64,000 nucleotides of DNA, taken from Cafeteria roenbergensis (taxonomy: Eukaryota; Sar; Bigyra; Bicosoecida; Cafeteriaceae). The position numbers were made by a program, and so were the translations under genes. The stretch spans positions 217,290-281,289 of the forward strand of contig VLTN01000049.1 in assembly GCA_008330645.1 (NCBI GenBank), in the 5' to 3' direction. The notes under the pieces are model-generated. The model worked only from the letters and a program-made list of their open reading frames with translations. It did no database searches and was not told the DNA's origin. Below are positions 18,263 through 28,200 of the stretch, one piece after another; positions within the stretch are counted from its first letter, which is position 1, and the number at the start of each line of letters is the position of its first letter.

Positions 18263-19570
18263 TCACGCAACTCGCTCGGAACCCGCCTCGTCGCGAGACG
18301 CCACCGACAGGCCCTCTGTCCTGCCCCCCGCCGCCACTGGCCCCGCGCTTGTGGCTGCAGGTGTGGCCGGGAGCCCGCTGTGGCGGCGGCGGGAAGCGTC
18401 CGCCTGCTCCGGCGACACCCGCCGCCCACGCAGCTGCCAGTGTTCGGCTGACACGGGCCTCCCAGCGGGGTTTCCCGGAAGGACCCGCTCCGCGAAACCG
18501 CGGCTTCTGGTCTCGTGCCTCGGCGGGGCGCCGACAGCGTTTGCCGCGGCCGGCGCCGCCGCTCGGCCAGCGAACGCTTCGTCGGCCGCGCGCTCTGCCG
18601 GGCCGAGCAGCTCAATGGGGTGCCGCCGCGCCGACCCGAACGCCGACCCAGTGTCCCCCGCGCGTCGAGCCGTGCTCCCGCCCGTAACCGCACCCGCACC
18701 CGCACCCGCACCCGCACCCGCACCCGCACCCGCACCCGCACCCGCACCCGCACCGGCTCGGGCAGCCGCACCCGCGGCACTTCCAGCAGCTGGCGACCGA
18801 TCAGCTGGGGCCGCGCCCGATCGCGCTGACCCCTCCGCCGCCTGCGGTCCCTGCGGCTCGCCGGCAGAGCCATGCTGCGTGGCAGAGCCCGGAAGCGCGT
18901 CGTCGCGCGCCCGCGACGCCTCGACCGAGCGGGCGGAGGCGGGGGTCACACCCCCCTCCTCTCGAATCGGGGAGGGCCGACCGGCGGCCGCACGCGCCGG
19001 CGGGAAGCCTGCCTCCGAGGCTGCAGAGCGAGCAGCTGCGGCTGACAGCGCCTCCTTGGTGGCGGGGGAGTCGATGTAGCGGCGCACCGTGGCGCCGGGA
19101 TCCACCGCAGCGAGGACGAAGCCTCCCTCGAACGCGCAGTTCGGGCAGGCGAGGCTGATGGCTGAGCGGGGCGCGGGCTCGGGCGGCTGGCCGGGGTGGC
19201 GGCTTTGCCACCAAAGGTCCGCGCACTCCCCACATATGTAGTTGCGACAGCAGCTCGTGGCGAGGATGCGGTCAAAGTGCCGGAAGCACAGAGGACAAGA
19301 GTACCGAAAGCGATCGGCCTCGGCCCCCATGGGCGTGTGCTCGATCACGGCGGCTGCGGGCAAGCTCGGCAGCGTTGGCGTCGAAACTGGCGGAACTCCT
19401 CGCGGCCGGGCGCGCCGCTCTTGAGCCGGCGTGCTCGGGGCGCCGCTGCTGGGCGGCTGGCGTCGGTCGCCCGGGGCCTCGCCCGCCGGCGTCTGAGGAG
19501 TCGTCCCCGGCTGTGGCGAGACGGCTCGCGGGGACAGCTGAGGGCCGTTGACGGAGCAGCAAACGCCCAT
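18263..19570 (-). CDS. Zinc-finger (RING-like) protein with acylation-type N-terminus and Gly-Ala tract
   Basis: 435 residues from the ATG at 19570, chosen because it gives MGVCCSVNG, a match to dual N-myristoylation (Gly2) and palmitoylation (Cys4, Cys5) sites; an in-frame extension to 19834 overlaps the divergent trpD start and is less likely. A Pro/Ser-rich linker leads to a Cys-rich module: YSCPLCFRHFDRILATSCC, YICGECADLWW, and LACPNC, arranged like a divergent RING or U-box-type finger, so E3 ligase activity is possible. The C-terminal half is low complexity with a roughly ten-unit Gly-Ala tract from a hexanucleotide repeat. If acylated it would sit on a membrane. Substrate unknown. Confidence 0.7.
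   Translation of the reverse strand: MGVCCSVNGPQLSPRAVSPQPGTTPQTPAGEAPGDRRQPPSSGAPSTPAQERRARPRGVPPVSTPTLPSLPAAAVIEHTPMGAEADRFRYSCPLCFRHFDRILATSCCRNYICGECADLWWQSRHPGQPPEPAPRSAISLACPNCAFEGGFVLAAVDPGATVRRYIDSPATKEALSAAAARSAASEAGFPPARAAAGRPSPIREEGGVTPASARSVEASRARDDALPGSATQHGSAGEPQGPQAAEGSARSGAAPADRSPAAGSAAGAAARAGAGAGAGAGAGAGAGAGAGAGAVTGGSTARRAGDTGSAFGSARRHPIELLGPAERAADEAFAGRAAAPAAANAVGAPPRHETRSRGFAERVLPGNPAGRPVSAEHWQLRGRRVSPEQADASRRRHSGLPATPAATSAGPVAAGGRTEGLSVASRDEAGSERVA
18691..18750. repeat. (CACCCG)10 hexanucleotide repeat in coding sequence
   Basis: Ten perfect units on the plus strand, read on the minus strand as GGT-GCG codons for Gly-Ala in the zinc-finger gene. It yields the same dipeptide as the GGGGCC repeat in the rhomboid gene from a different hexamer. 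Confidence 0.96.
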
Positions 19571-19793
19571 GCTGCGCGCCGTCCGTACTGCCCGACTCGG
19601 TGGGACGCGGCCGCTCGTCGGCACAAGCCACCTTTTGGGACCCGGCGGCGGCTGTGGCCCACAGACGCGCGCCGTGGGGCAGCGGGCCCGGGAACGCTGC
19701 GGGCTTGGCGGCAGGGCTCTGCACCTCGGCTTGCGACCGCCAGCGTGCGCAAGCTCTCGCCACGGCGCCCGCCTCGCACGCGCTGACCTCGGC

Positions 19794-21016
19794 ATGGCCG
19801 CCGCTGCCGCGCCCGCACCGGGCGTAAGCATCAAATCTCAGCTGGATGCGCTCATTGGTGGCGAGAGCTTGTCCGAAGCTCAGGCGCACGAAGCTTGCAG
19901 CAACATTGCAGATGGTGAGGCACCGTCACCAGCGCAGATGTGCTCCTCCTCGCAACGGTGCTTCCCCGGCCATCCGGAGCCTCACGCGCCGGTGGATCCA
20001 ACAGTCTGAGGCCGCTCAAGCGATTGACGCCGCTCGTCGCAGGCCTCGTAGCTTCGGAGCAAGTGGCCGCGCTGCTCGCCTTGCTGGCGCGCAAGGGAGC
20101 GGCATCGACCGAAATCGCAGGTTTTGCGCGAGCGATGCGGGAGCGGGCGACGCACATCGCAATTGCAGACGATGCGGTGGTGGCCGGCGAGGTCCCGTGT
20201 TCGGGCCCGATCGTGGACATCGTGGGAACTGGCGGCGACGGGCACGACACGCTCAACATCAGCACGACCGCTGCCATCTTGGCTGCGGCTTCGGGATGCC
20301 GAGTGGCGAAGCACGGGAGCGTGTCGTCGTCGTCGCTCTCCGGCAGCGCAGACGTCCTCCAAAGGCTCGGCGTGGCCATGTTGGCTCCCGAGGGGATTTC
20401 GCCGAGCATCGCCGCAGCTGGAATCGCCTTCATGTTCGCGCCGAACTTCCACCCTGCGATGCGGCACGTTGCCCCTGTGCGCCGAGCGCTGGGCGTGCGC
20501 ACTATTTTCAATGTACTTGGGCCGCTCCTGAACCCCGCAAACGCTCGGCGGCTTGTCCTGGGCGTGTGGTCTCCGAAGCTACTACAGCCGTACGCCGACG
20601 CGCTGCTGTCGCTGGGCAGTGTGGAGCATGCTCTGGTTGTCCACTGCTGCGGGCTCGACGAGCTTGCGCCGATCGGAGTGGCAGACGCCATCGAAATCGC
20701 TGACGGAAAGGCCGTGCAAACCTCCATCGACACCGTGGCCATTGCAGGGCCAGCTTGCGGCATTGCAGACTTGAAGGGCGGTGGCCCGCAACACAACGCA
20801 GACGCCATCACCGAGTTGCTTGAGGGGGGTGAGGCTGCAGCAAACAGTGCGGTGGGACGGACTGTCGCGCTGAATGCAGCGGCGGCGCTCTACGTGTGCG
20901 GCAAGTCCGCATCAATCCACGATGGCTTCAAGGTCGCACAAGCAGCGCTTGCCAGCGGAAAGGGAGCAGTCGTCCTCCGCCGGTGGGCAACGCACTGCAG
21001 GACGGCCACCGCTTGA
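19794..21016 (+). CDS. trpD: Anthranilate phosphoribosyltransferase
   Basis: Transfers phosphoribosyl from PRPP to anthranilate, the second committed step of tryptophan synthesis. Exons 19794-19914 and 20043-21016, 1095 nt, 364 residues; the 128-nt phase-1 intron starts GTGAGG. Exon 1 encodes the helical N-terminus (LDALIGGESLSEAQAHEA); the splice gives NIADG-LVASEQVAALLALLARK as in bacterial and plant TrpD. Substrate motifs are intact: VGTGGDGHDTLNIST (PRPP/anthranilate loop), VAKHGSVSSSSLSGSADVL, and NVLGPLLNPA. There is no fused TrpG, TrpC or TrpF domain. No clear plastid bipartite targeting peptide is visible in this start, so the location is unresolved; an upstream targeting exon is possible. 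It is divergent from the zinc-finger gene with 223 nt between starts. Confidence 0.93.
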
Positions 21017-21723
21017 CACAAAATCCGCCGTGTGTGGAAAGCTTGCCGCTTGGTGCAGTTTGGCGTGTGTGATTGCCGAGCACCTCCGAGGCTTTTGACC
21101 GAGCGAAGCTTTGCCACCTCCCGCCTCTCTCGCGAGTGCGAGTGTGGTGCGGGCATCCGCGTCACAGGCCGCGAGCCGGTCGGGCTCGTCGCCCGGGCCA
21201 CGGTGCGCTCGCCTCTCTGCTGTTGGGGAATCGGGGGACAAAACACGCACCGAGTCCCGAAATCCAGTGCCGCCCGAGCAAGGAGCTCAGCCCCAGCCCT
21301 AACCGACGATGTGTGGCCCTGGGAAGAACCCCAGGCAGGAGCTCCAGCCTTCGCGCCGTCCCCCCCGGGCATCCGAAGCCCAGAGTTCGGGGGCCGGCCG
21401 CGCTGCTCATGCAAGAGCAGTGGGCCCGAAAGCTGCCAGTCGCGCGCCCGCAGCGACGGCGAGGATCTCGAAACGAAAACGGCGATGTTGGCCGTCTTTG
21501 CCCGAGGGGGGAGGGGGGAGAGGGCTGCTCAGCCCTGCCGCCAAGAAGCAAGCGCCGCGGAACGAAAGGCGCCGGATACCCAGCGCATCATTGCCGGTGC
21601 ATGCCAACAAAAAGAGACCGCGCTAGCGAATTGGCTCGGCAACTGTGGAAGCGATTGCCATCGACTCCTTCCGGCTGGCAGGCTGCCTCTGCCCCAGTGG
21701 GGCTCCTGGCCGTGTAGCACGCA
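21017..21723. other. Intergenic region between convergent genes
   Basis: 707 nt between the trpD stop and the stop of the CHAT gene. Short open frames on both strands show no motif or domain; slightly lower GC than the genes. Nothing recognised. Confidence 0.4.
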
Positions 21724-24700
21724 CTAGGCAACGCGCTTGGGCACCAGCTTGAGGGCACCGTAGTGAAGCCGGATCAAGCCAAGCAAGTCCTCGCTGCAGA
21801 CAACTCCGCCTGTGGGATGCTTGAACCACCAGCAGCCATTTCGCCATGTCAGAGAGTGCTTGACAGCCTCGCCAGCACTCTTCTTGACGTGCAAAATGAC
21901 TACAGCGAACGTTGAAGGCTTGGGTGACAGCCGTAGCAACACGCCGCTTTTGTGGCCCTTCAGCAAATCCGCTGCCTGCGCCTGGCTGACGAAGCCGTGG
22001 GCCGGACGGACGATGGCGCCCTCCGGCGAGTGCATGGTCATCGGGTTGGCCTTCTGGTGCGCCCAGAGGGTCCCAAGATGCTGAATCGTGATTGCCAGTG
22101 CCCTGCAGGCTGTGCACCAGAGTTCGACGGTGCTGGGATGGGCCAGCCCGACTGCGCGAAGAGGGCGAGGGTCTCGCTCGCGGCGAGTCGCGTCGGGACT
22201 CGGGAAGACCACAACAGCTGGAAGATCGCGGCACGTGGGGTGGATGGGGTTGGAGTTGTCTGCACCCAGCGGGAGTTTCCACATGAGCTCAAGGTCGCTC
22301 TGGCTGAGGCCGTGGCCGCTGCCGCGCGGGTGCACCAACGAGGCGACGTGCTCGGCAACCAGCTCCCGCAAGATGCGAGGCGTCCAGACCACCCAGCCCT
22401 GCGTCGACAGGCGTGTCCCCGCTGCAACGCCATCCGACCCGGCTCCAAAGTAGACAAGAGCGCTCCTGTCGCAGTACTGGGCCACAGTGGTCAAAGGGGC
22501 GCAGCGTCCCAGCACGCCCAGGACTTCCTTCACAAAATCCGGGTCAGGGGTGATTCCGCGAAGGCGGGGCTCCATCAGCACCAGCGAGCTTACGTCTTTG
22601 CGGGAGGCTGCTTCTGGCAGGCGCGTGTACTCGGCGGAGGCGGGAGCAGCGCCCGCAGCGTGAGCTGCTCCTGTGGCTGCGCCTTGGGCTGCGCCGTGAG
22701 CTGCAACTGCGGCCGAGCCAGTTGCTGCGGCTGGCGAAAGGGAACCGCCCACGACAACGGACTGGAATTCGGCGAGGGGCCAACCTGGCGAGCTCGATAC
22801 CGCCGCAGCAGCCGCAACCCGCATGGGCTGCTCCGATGCAGCAGACCCGCCGGCGGTGTTGTACATCACCTTGACCGAGGCTGCTCTGCTTCCCGAGCGC
22901 GCGCGCTCATGCAGCGCAGCTGCCGGCAAGCTGCCATCGTTGACGTATCGCACGGCTTGCCTTGCGCCCTCAGCCTGTCCTGCCGCGTCGGACCACAACC
23001 GTTCGCCAACCCCCTCCAAGGTGGCAAGCTCTGCCTCAATGGAGGCAGCCTGGCGTGAGAGTGGAAGAGTTGGAGAGAGGCGGTCCGCGATGATGCGGGC
23101 AAAGAGCGGCCGTCCACGCGCCGCTTGCAAAACAGGGACACGCGCAAGCGCGGCTTCCAGCCGTCTTCGCTTCGACGCGTCGATGGCCCGCCCACAGTAG
23201 GCGCCTTCCGCCTCTGGCAGGTCAATGATGTCCGAAAGTCGACCGCTGTGCCGCTCGGACACGAGCGACACAACGATGCTGGCGCAGTAGTCGATGGAGA
23301 GGCCAGGAAGGACCAGCTCCGACACTGGAAGGGGGGTTGCGCCTTGTGTCACAGCTGGACTGCGGAACATGCTGGGCGGCACGAGGGACTCGAAGACGAA
23401 CTTGATGCTCCCCAGCCCAAGCGCATGGATGGCCGTCCGCATGTGGTCCACCAAGTCGGGGAGGGCGGCATGCGTGCCGCGAAAGCTGCGCTCGTCCGTC
23501 TCGACACAAACCAGCGTCTTGCCGCCAGGGCTGCTCGGCCTGCTGCCGGGCCGGATGAGCACCTCAGGACTTCCCACTGGCCCACCTTCCGCGCAGGCCG
23601 CCTCAACAGTTGCTGTGCTGCCCATGGGAACCAAGCCTAGCAAGCGCAGCAGCAGCGTGCTTCCGCCACTGGCAACCGCAATCGCGGCGCTTGCTCGAAC
23701 CACGACTACCCGGCCGAAGCCGTTGCCGCCGGCTCGAAAGGCCACTTCCCTGGCAAGCTGGTTCAGGAACATCGTCTTCCCAGTGCCAACCCCTGGGCCT
23801 GGCTTTGCCTTGGCGCCCACGATGGCGACGATGTTGAAGTCGGCGTCGTCCACAACCTTGCCGTAGAGTCCACTGGTCGGGCCCATCAGCGCCGTAGTGT
23901 GGAACCTGAAGCTTGCCGAAGACGCCGCGTCGAGCCGTGGAAGTGGCCCCTTCGGTACACGGCAAGGGTCCGACCGGGCATGCGAGCGGCTGACCAACGT
24001 CAGGTCGTCGGGGTTGCAGCCCGGCCCGGACTCGAGCTGCACTACTGATTCGGGAGAAACATCACGCATCTGCCCCGACCCACTTGCGTGCAGGCGCCTG
24101 ATCTCAGCTGCAGCCCACTCCGCTATAGCACGAAAACAGTCGCTGAACCGGCGGCCGGGCGTCAGGAGCAACCTATAGATCCTGACCGTGAGCTTCACCG
24201 CAAACGTGTCAACAACGGCCGTAGACTCGTCGATGCAAATGACATGCTTGACTGCGGTGAGCGAACAAATCATAGAGTGCCGCGCGACCGTCACTCGAAG
24301 GCGTGCGGCGCGGTAGGCCCGACGCCGGCAATGCGAGCGAGCGTGACAAATGCCCCCATTCTCACCGCCCGCGCCGATGAACACCTTGGCTAGCGCCTTG
24401 GAGTGACAGCAGTTGAGTACGCAGACTTCTGGCAACGTGCCGAGCTCGTGCTTCTGCTGTGCCAGCGCCAAAGAAAGCTGCTCGCTGGACAGGGGTATCC
24501 CGACGCCCCTGTCGTCCTCTAGAATCAACTGAATCGCCGCGTCCGTTGCACCCCGAATGCAATGCCCCGCGATGTGGAGGACTTGACAGCGGTCCAAAGG
24601 CGGCCGGGCCAAAAATTCTGGCTTGCCGGGCAAAAGCAATGCGTTCGCCACGCCACTCTCGCCCACCGCCTGCCAGATGGCCAAGGCCTCGTCCGCTACC

Positions 24701-24843
24701 GCCAGCGCGTCCAAGCGGGTAATGCCGCTCCCCTCCAAGCGCACGTGCCTTGGGGACGAGAATAAGGCAACAACCCCAACCAAAGGTGCGCCTGCACCAA
24801 CGCTTGCCCCCTTGGGGTCTGCACCGGCCGCTGCCGCGGCCAT
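21724..24843 (-). CDS. CHAT protease-like / P-loop NTPase / STAT-type SH2 protein
   Basis: About 1001 residues after removing an in-frame 114-nt intron (24365-24252). The start is the ATG at 24843. Order: (1) a caspase-like CHAT domain, residues about 20-230, with the dyad in place, His94 in HIAGHC and Cys146 in VLNCCHS, then VKHVICIDESTAVVD after the splice; (2) a P-loop NTPase about residues 295-560 (VAIVGAKAKPGPG, then VGTGKTMFLNQLA), where the first Gly of GxxxxGKT would be Pro; (3) a region with a winged-helix look (GWVVWTPRILRELVAEHV, HGLSQSDLELMW); (4) a C-terminal linker plus SH2 of STAT type: ELWCTACRALAITIQHLGTL, GFVSQAQAADLL, VLLRLS with the phosphotyrosine-binding Arg, KHSLTW, and LIRLHYGALKLVP. 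Inferred: a STAND-like sensor whose protease domain is controlled by nucleotide and phosphotyrosine. Biological role not shown. Confidence 0.8.
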   Translation of the reverse strand: MAAAAAGADPKGASVGAGAPLVGVVALFSSPRHVRLEGSGITRLDALAVADEALAIWQAVGESGVANALLLPGKPEFLARPPLDRCQVLHIAGHCIRGATDAAIQLILEDDRGVGIPLSSEQLSLALAQQKHELGTLPEVCVLNCCHSKALAKVFIGAGGENGGICHARSHCRRRAYRAARLRVTVARHSMICSLTAVKHVICIDESTAVVDTFAVKLTVRIYRLLLTPGRRFSDCFRAIAEWAAAEIRRLHASGSGQMRDVSPESVVQLESGPGCNPDDLTLVSRSHARSDPCRVPKGPLPRLDAASSASFRFHTTALMGPTSGLYGKVVDDADFNIVAIVGAKAKPGPGVGTGKTMFLNQLAREVAFRAGGNGFGRVVVVRASAAIAVASGGSTLLLRLLGLVPMGSTATVEAACAEGGPVGSPEVLIRPGSRPSSPGGKTLVCVETDERSFRGTHAALPDLVDHMRTAIHALGLGSIKFVFESLVPPSMFRSPAVTQGATPLPVSELVLPGLSIDYCASIVVSLVSERHSGRLSDIIDLPEAEGAYCGRAIDASKRRRLEAALARVPVLQAARGRPLFARIIADRLSPTLPLSRQAASIEAELATLEGVGERLWSDAAGQAEGARQAVRYVNDGSLPAAALHERARSGSRAASVKVMYNTAGGSAASEQPMRVAAAAAVSSSPGWPLAEFQSVVVGGSLSPAAATGSAAVAAHGAAQGAATGAAHAAGAAPASAEYTRLPEAASRKDVSSLVLMEPRLRGITPDPDFVKEVLGVLGRCAPLTTVAQYCDRSALVYFGAGSDGVAAGTRLSTQGWVVWTPRILRELVAEHVASLVHPRGSGHGLSQSDLELMWKLPLGADNSNPIHPTCRDLPAVVVFPSPDATRRERDPRPLRAVGLAHPSTVELWCTACRALAITIQHLGTLWAHQKANPMTMHSPEGAIVRPAHGFVSQAQAADLLKGHKSGVLLRLSPKPSTFAVVILHVKKSAGEAVKHSLTWRNGCWWFKHPTGGVVCSEDLLGLIRLHYGALKLVPKRVA
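24252..24365 (-). other. In-frame 114-nt intron within the CHAT domain
   Basis: Begins GTGAGA and ends ACCGCAG on the minus strand, phase 1, no stop inside. Removing it joins IGAG directly to VKHVICIDE, the expected CHAT sequence after the catalytic Cys; retaining it adds 38 basic residues unlike the family. Splicing could therefore switch the domain without breaking the frame. Confidence 0.75.
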
Positions 24844-25295
24844 CACTCAGACGCCACTGGGCCGGGGCAGGGTGGGGGTGGAGGAGTTGTCGTGCCGGCC
24901 GCGCTCCCGACCGTCGGCTGGAGGCACAGCAGAGAGAGTGCTCCATCGTTTCCGTCTGATGCTGGCAGAGCAAAACTTGCTAGGACATTCCGGCACAAGG
25001 CGGCGAGCGCTCGGAGCACAGGGACTGCCGGCTGCCACTGCGGCTGTGCTCTTCGTTGACGGTCGCATGCCACACGAATGCGCGACTGGGGCCCGCGGGC
25101 ATAGCAGGAGAGGCGCGTGCGCTTCGGGAGTGACGCGCCTCGGAACTTCTCACGAGGGCGCGCGAGTGAGCTTTCTGCCGACTAGCTCAGCCACACAGCG
25201 TGCGGCTGCATTGCCAGTGCTTGGGGACGCCCGCTCGCTGATGAGCACGCACGGCCTTTTGCCTTTGCACTGGGCGCTTTGGTGTCGCAGCTCGA
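24844..25295. promoter_or_regulatory. Spacer upstream of the CHAT gene
   Basis: 452 nt between the acylase stop and the CHAT start, both genes on the minus strand; presumably the CHAT promoter and the acylase 3' end. No element recognised. Confidence 0.35.
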
Positions 25296-28200
25296 TCACG
25301 GTGGGCTGATCACCCAAGCGAGGGGATCCGCGAGCCCTTGCGCTGTCCGCCACGGCGCGAAGTCCTCGGCCGTTCCTGGCGCCATCGGCTCATACAGAAA
25401 GTCCACAAGCAGCTTGATGTTCGAGCCGTAGCGCGGGGAGAAGGCATTCCCCGACTGCCCGGGGCCGACTGCGATGCGGCTCTCGCTGGGTGGCCTGCCC
25501 AGGTCAACCAGCGCTCGATAGGTCGGCCCGTGGACGAAGGGCATGGTTTCGTCTTCGTCGTAGCGCATCTGTCCCTTGGAGACGGTGTGGATCGAGCCTG
25601 ACCCGCTGGCTCGCTGCCCGGCAAGGCAGGACAGGAGGGACCCCGCCAGCAGCTGGTGAGCAAACACGCACTGATGAAGTCTGGATCCGCCTTGCCGGTC
25701 GCCCCAGGCAGGGAACCCGTCGTCGGAGCCTCCGTGGAGTCTACGAAGCGTTGACTCTGCGTTGGACATCGCCTTTGCGAGAAGATCCTCGCACGACGAA
25801 GCGCCCTGTGTCGCGCATGCTGCGTCTGAGCCGAACGAGCTCGGCGACGCATCCCCTTGCTCGCCGGCCGGGCCAAAGACGCGCGAAACCAGGTAGAATG
25901 GGCTGTAGAATGCAGTCTTGTCGCCCGGCACGGCGCCGCGCAGCAAGAGTGCCAGCTCCCGGACGAACCCAAACGCGGCGCTGGCGCCTTGAGAGCCGAT
26001 GGCCGCTTCCCCGTCCCAGCCCGCCAGAGTTGTCCGAAGCCGCCGAGCCCCGGCATCGAGCTTTGCGTCCGCCACGGCCAGCGCGGCCCGAACCGCGCGC
26101 TCCGCAAACGCGGAGCGAACGTTCTGCTGGATGGCAGCGGCCTCGGCCAGCGAAAGCTTGCCGTCGCCAGACGAGAAGGAGGCGTTGATCAGCTGAACGA
26201 TGCGCTCGGCTCGCCATCCGTCGGTTCCCCAGTCGTTGCCTTGGTATGCGCCACTGAAGCCTTCGTGAGGCACGAGCTTGTTGTTGGCTGTGGCGACGAA
26301 GCCCTCCGGCGGGTTGAAGGTCCGTGGCATGTCTGTGAAGGGAACAAACCGAACCCAGTCCGCGGTTCCGTTCCCCGGCGTTGGGTATCGCCCGTCCTGG
26401 CCAGCGGCACGCTGCGGGGTCAAACAGGGAGCTGTGAAGCCGATGTCCCCCGTGGCGAAGGCTGTGACAAACGACTGGCATGGCGCGGTGTAGTTTGCGA
26501 GGAGCGCTTGCACATGCCGCCAGGAGCTTGTTTGTCGCGGGTTTCCGAGCCCGAGCAGCGCTGGGAGCACGCCCTCGACCGCGCCAGCTTGCAGGGGCGA
26601 CCAGCCAAGGGCCAGCGGCTTGGAGAACCCGTTCTCCTTGTACAGGCGCTCGTCGGAGTTGAAGTAGGCCAGCCCGCCGTTCTCGTTGATCACTGGGCCG
26701 TACACCGAGGCGCGGGTCGTAATGACCACCGGGGATGCTCCGGCGATGCGGATGGTTTCCTGGCGCTCTGTGAACGCAAGAACGCTCCCGTTGTGCCGAT
26801 ACCCGGTGCGCCCTCCGGCGCCTGCGAGGGCAACCTCTTCCAGCACGAAGATGTCCTGTGCATCGTTCTGCGACGTCGTGACTCCCCATGCCAGCGCTGG
26901 CGTGCGGCCCAGAACGATGCCAGGAGCCCCTGCGAAGGAAGCCCCGACGGCGTTGTATCCGGAGTCCTTTGCTGTGAGCGACAGCGCCTGCCACACGCCG
27001 GGGCTTGCCATGGCCAGATGCGGGTCGTTTTCCAAAATGGCCCCTCCTGATTCCGTGAAATTACCGTGCACCACGAAGTTGTTTGACGCCAGCACCTGCT
27101 CGGGGGACAAGATTGCGGCTTCCAGCGAGCGACGGAGCGACGCCGTCGGGTTCACGTTGGCCGTCCAGGCAGCGCCTGCCCAGAGCGCCGATGAGACAGA
27201 GGCCCAGCCCGCCAAAGCCAGCGAGGCGAGGCTGGTCGAGGCAGCTGCCACCATCGGCTCATGGTCTCCAGCCAGCTGCCGGCTGCTGGACGTGGCGCGG
27301 CCGGAAGCAATTGCCTGTTGCACAGCGGCAGTGTACTCGGAAGCGTTCGACCGGTGTTGCCCTGTGAGGTCTCCAAAAGTTCCGAGCTGCTGGGACAGCG
27401 TCGAGAGCACCGTTGGGTAGTTCCTGGAGTCATACTCGGGGAAGAGCTGCTCAACTCGCTCCGGGGTCAGCCCATCAAGCTCCACCAGGGCCATACGCTG
27501 GAGCTCCATTCGCGCGTTTCCCGAGAGCTGCAGGCCGACAAGCAGCGCCAGGGCCAGGGTGTCGCTGCGCTCGAACGGCCTCACGGGCTTCCCCCCGAAC
27601 AGCCAGTGCTCGAGCGTAGGTGGCGGGGCCGTCGCCAGGTGTGCGTTGATCCCAGCTACGTAGGCGGAACACAATGACGCAGTGTGGGGGTCCTGGGTCG
27701 CGGTGAGGCGCTCCAGGGCGTGGTTGAACCCGAGCGTGCGGAACAGCTTGTCGAAGTCCAAGGTTGCCTCTCCGACGAGCTCAGAGAGCTGGCCTTTGAC
27801 AAGCCTTCGGTTGAAATCCATTTGCCAAAGCCGGGTCTGTGCCTGCACGAGCCCTTGCGCAAATGCCATGTCGACCTCCGAGTCCGCGTCGATCCGAATC
27901 AAGCCATGCCCAGCGCGCTCCCGGCTAATAACGACCGTACCCTCGAGACCTTGCACAGCCGAGGTTCCAACAGGGAACTCGGCCACGGCTGCGGCCGAAA
28001 GGACACGGATGAGGCCAAAGCCGGCCCATGCGACGACCACTCCAACGATGGTCGCTGCTGAGCACAGCCCCACCGGGAGGCATCGCCGACCACAGCCCGA
28101 GCCACGGCGAGAAAGGCAAAACGGGAAGCCACAGCAAAAGGCGCGACTGGTGGCCGAAGCGGCCGGGGAGCCAGCGGGTGCGCCTGAGTGCAGGTCTGTT

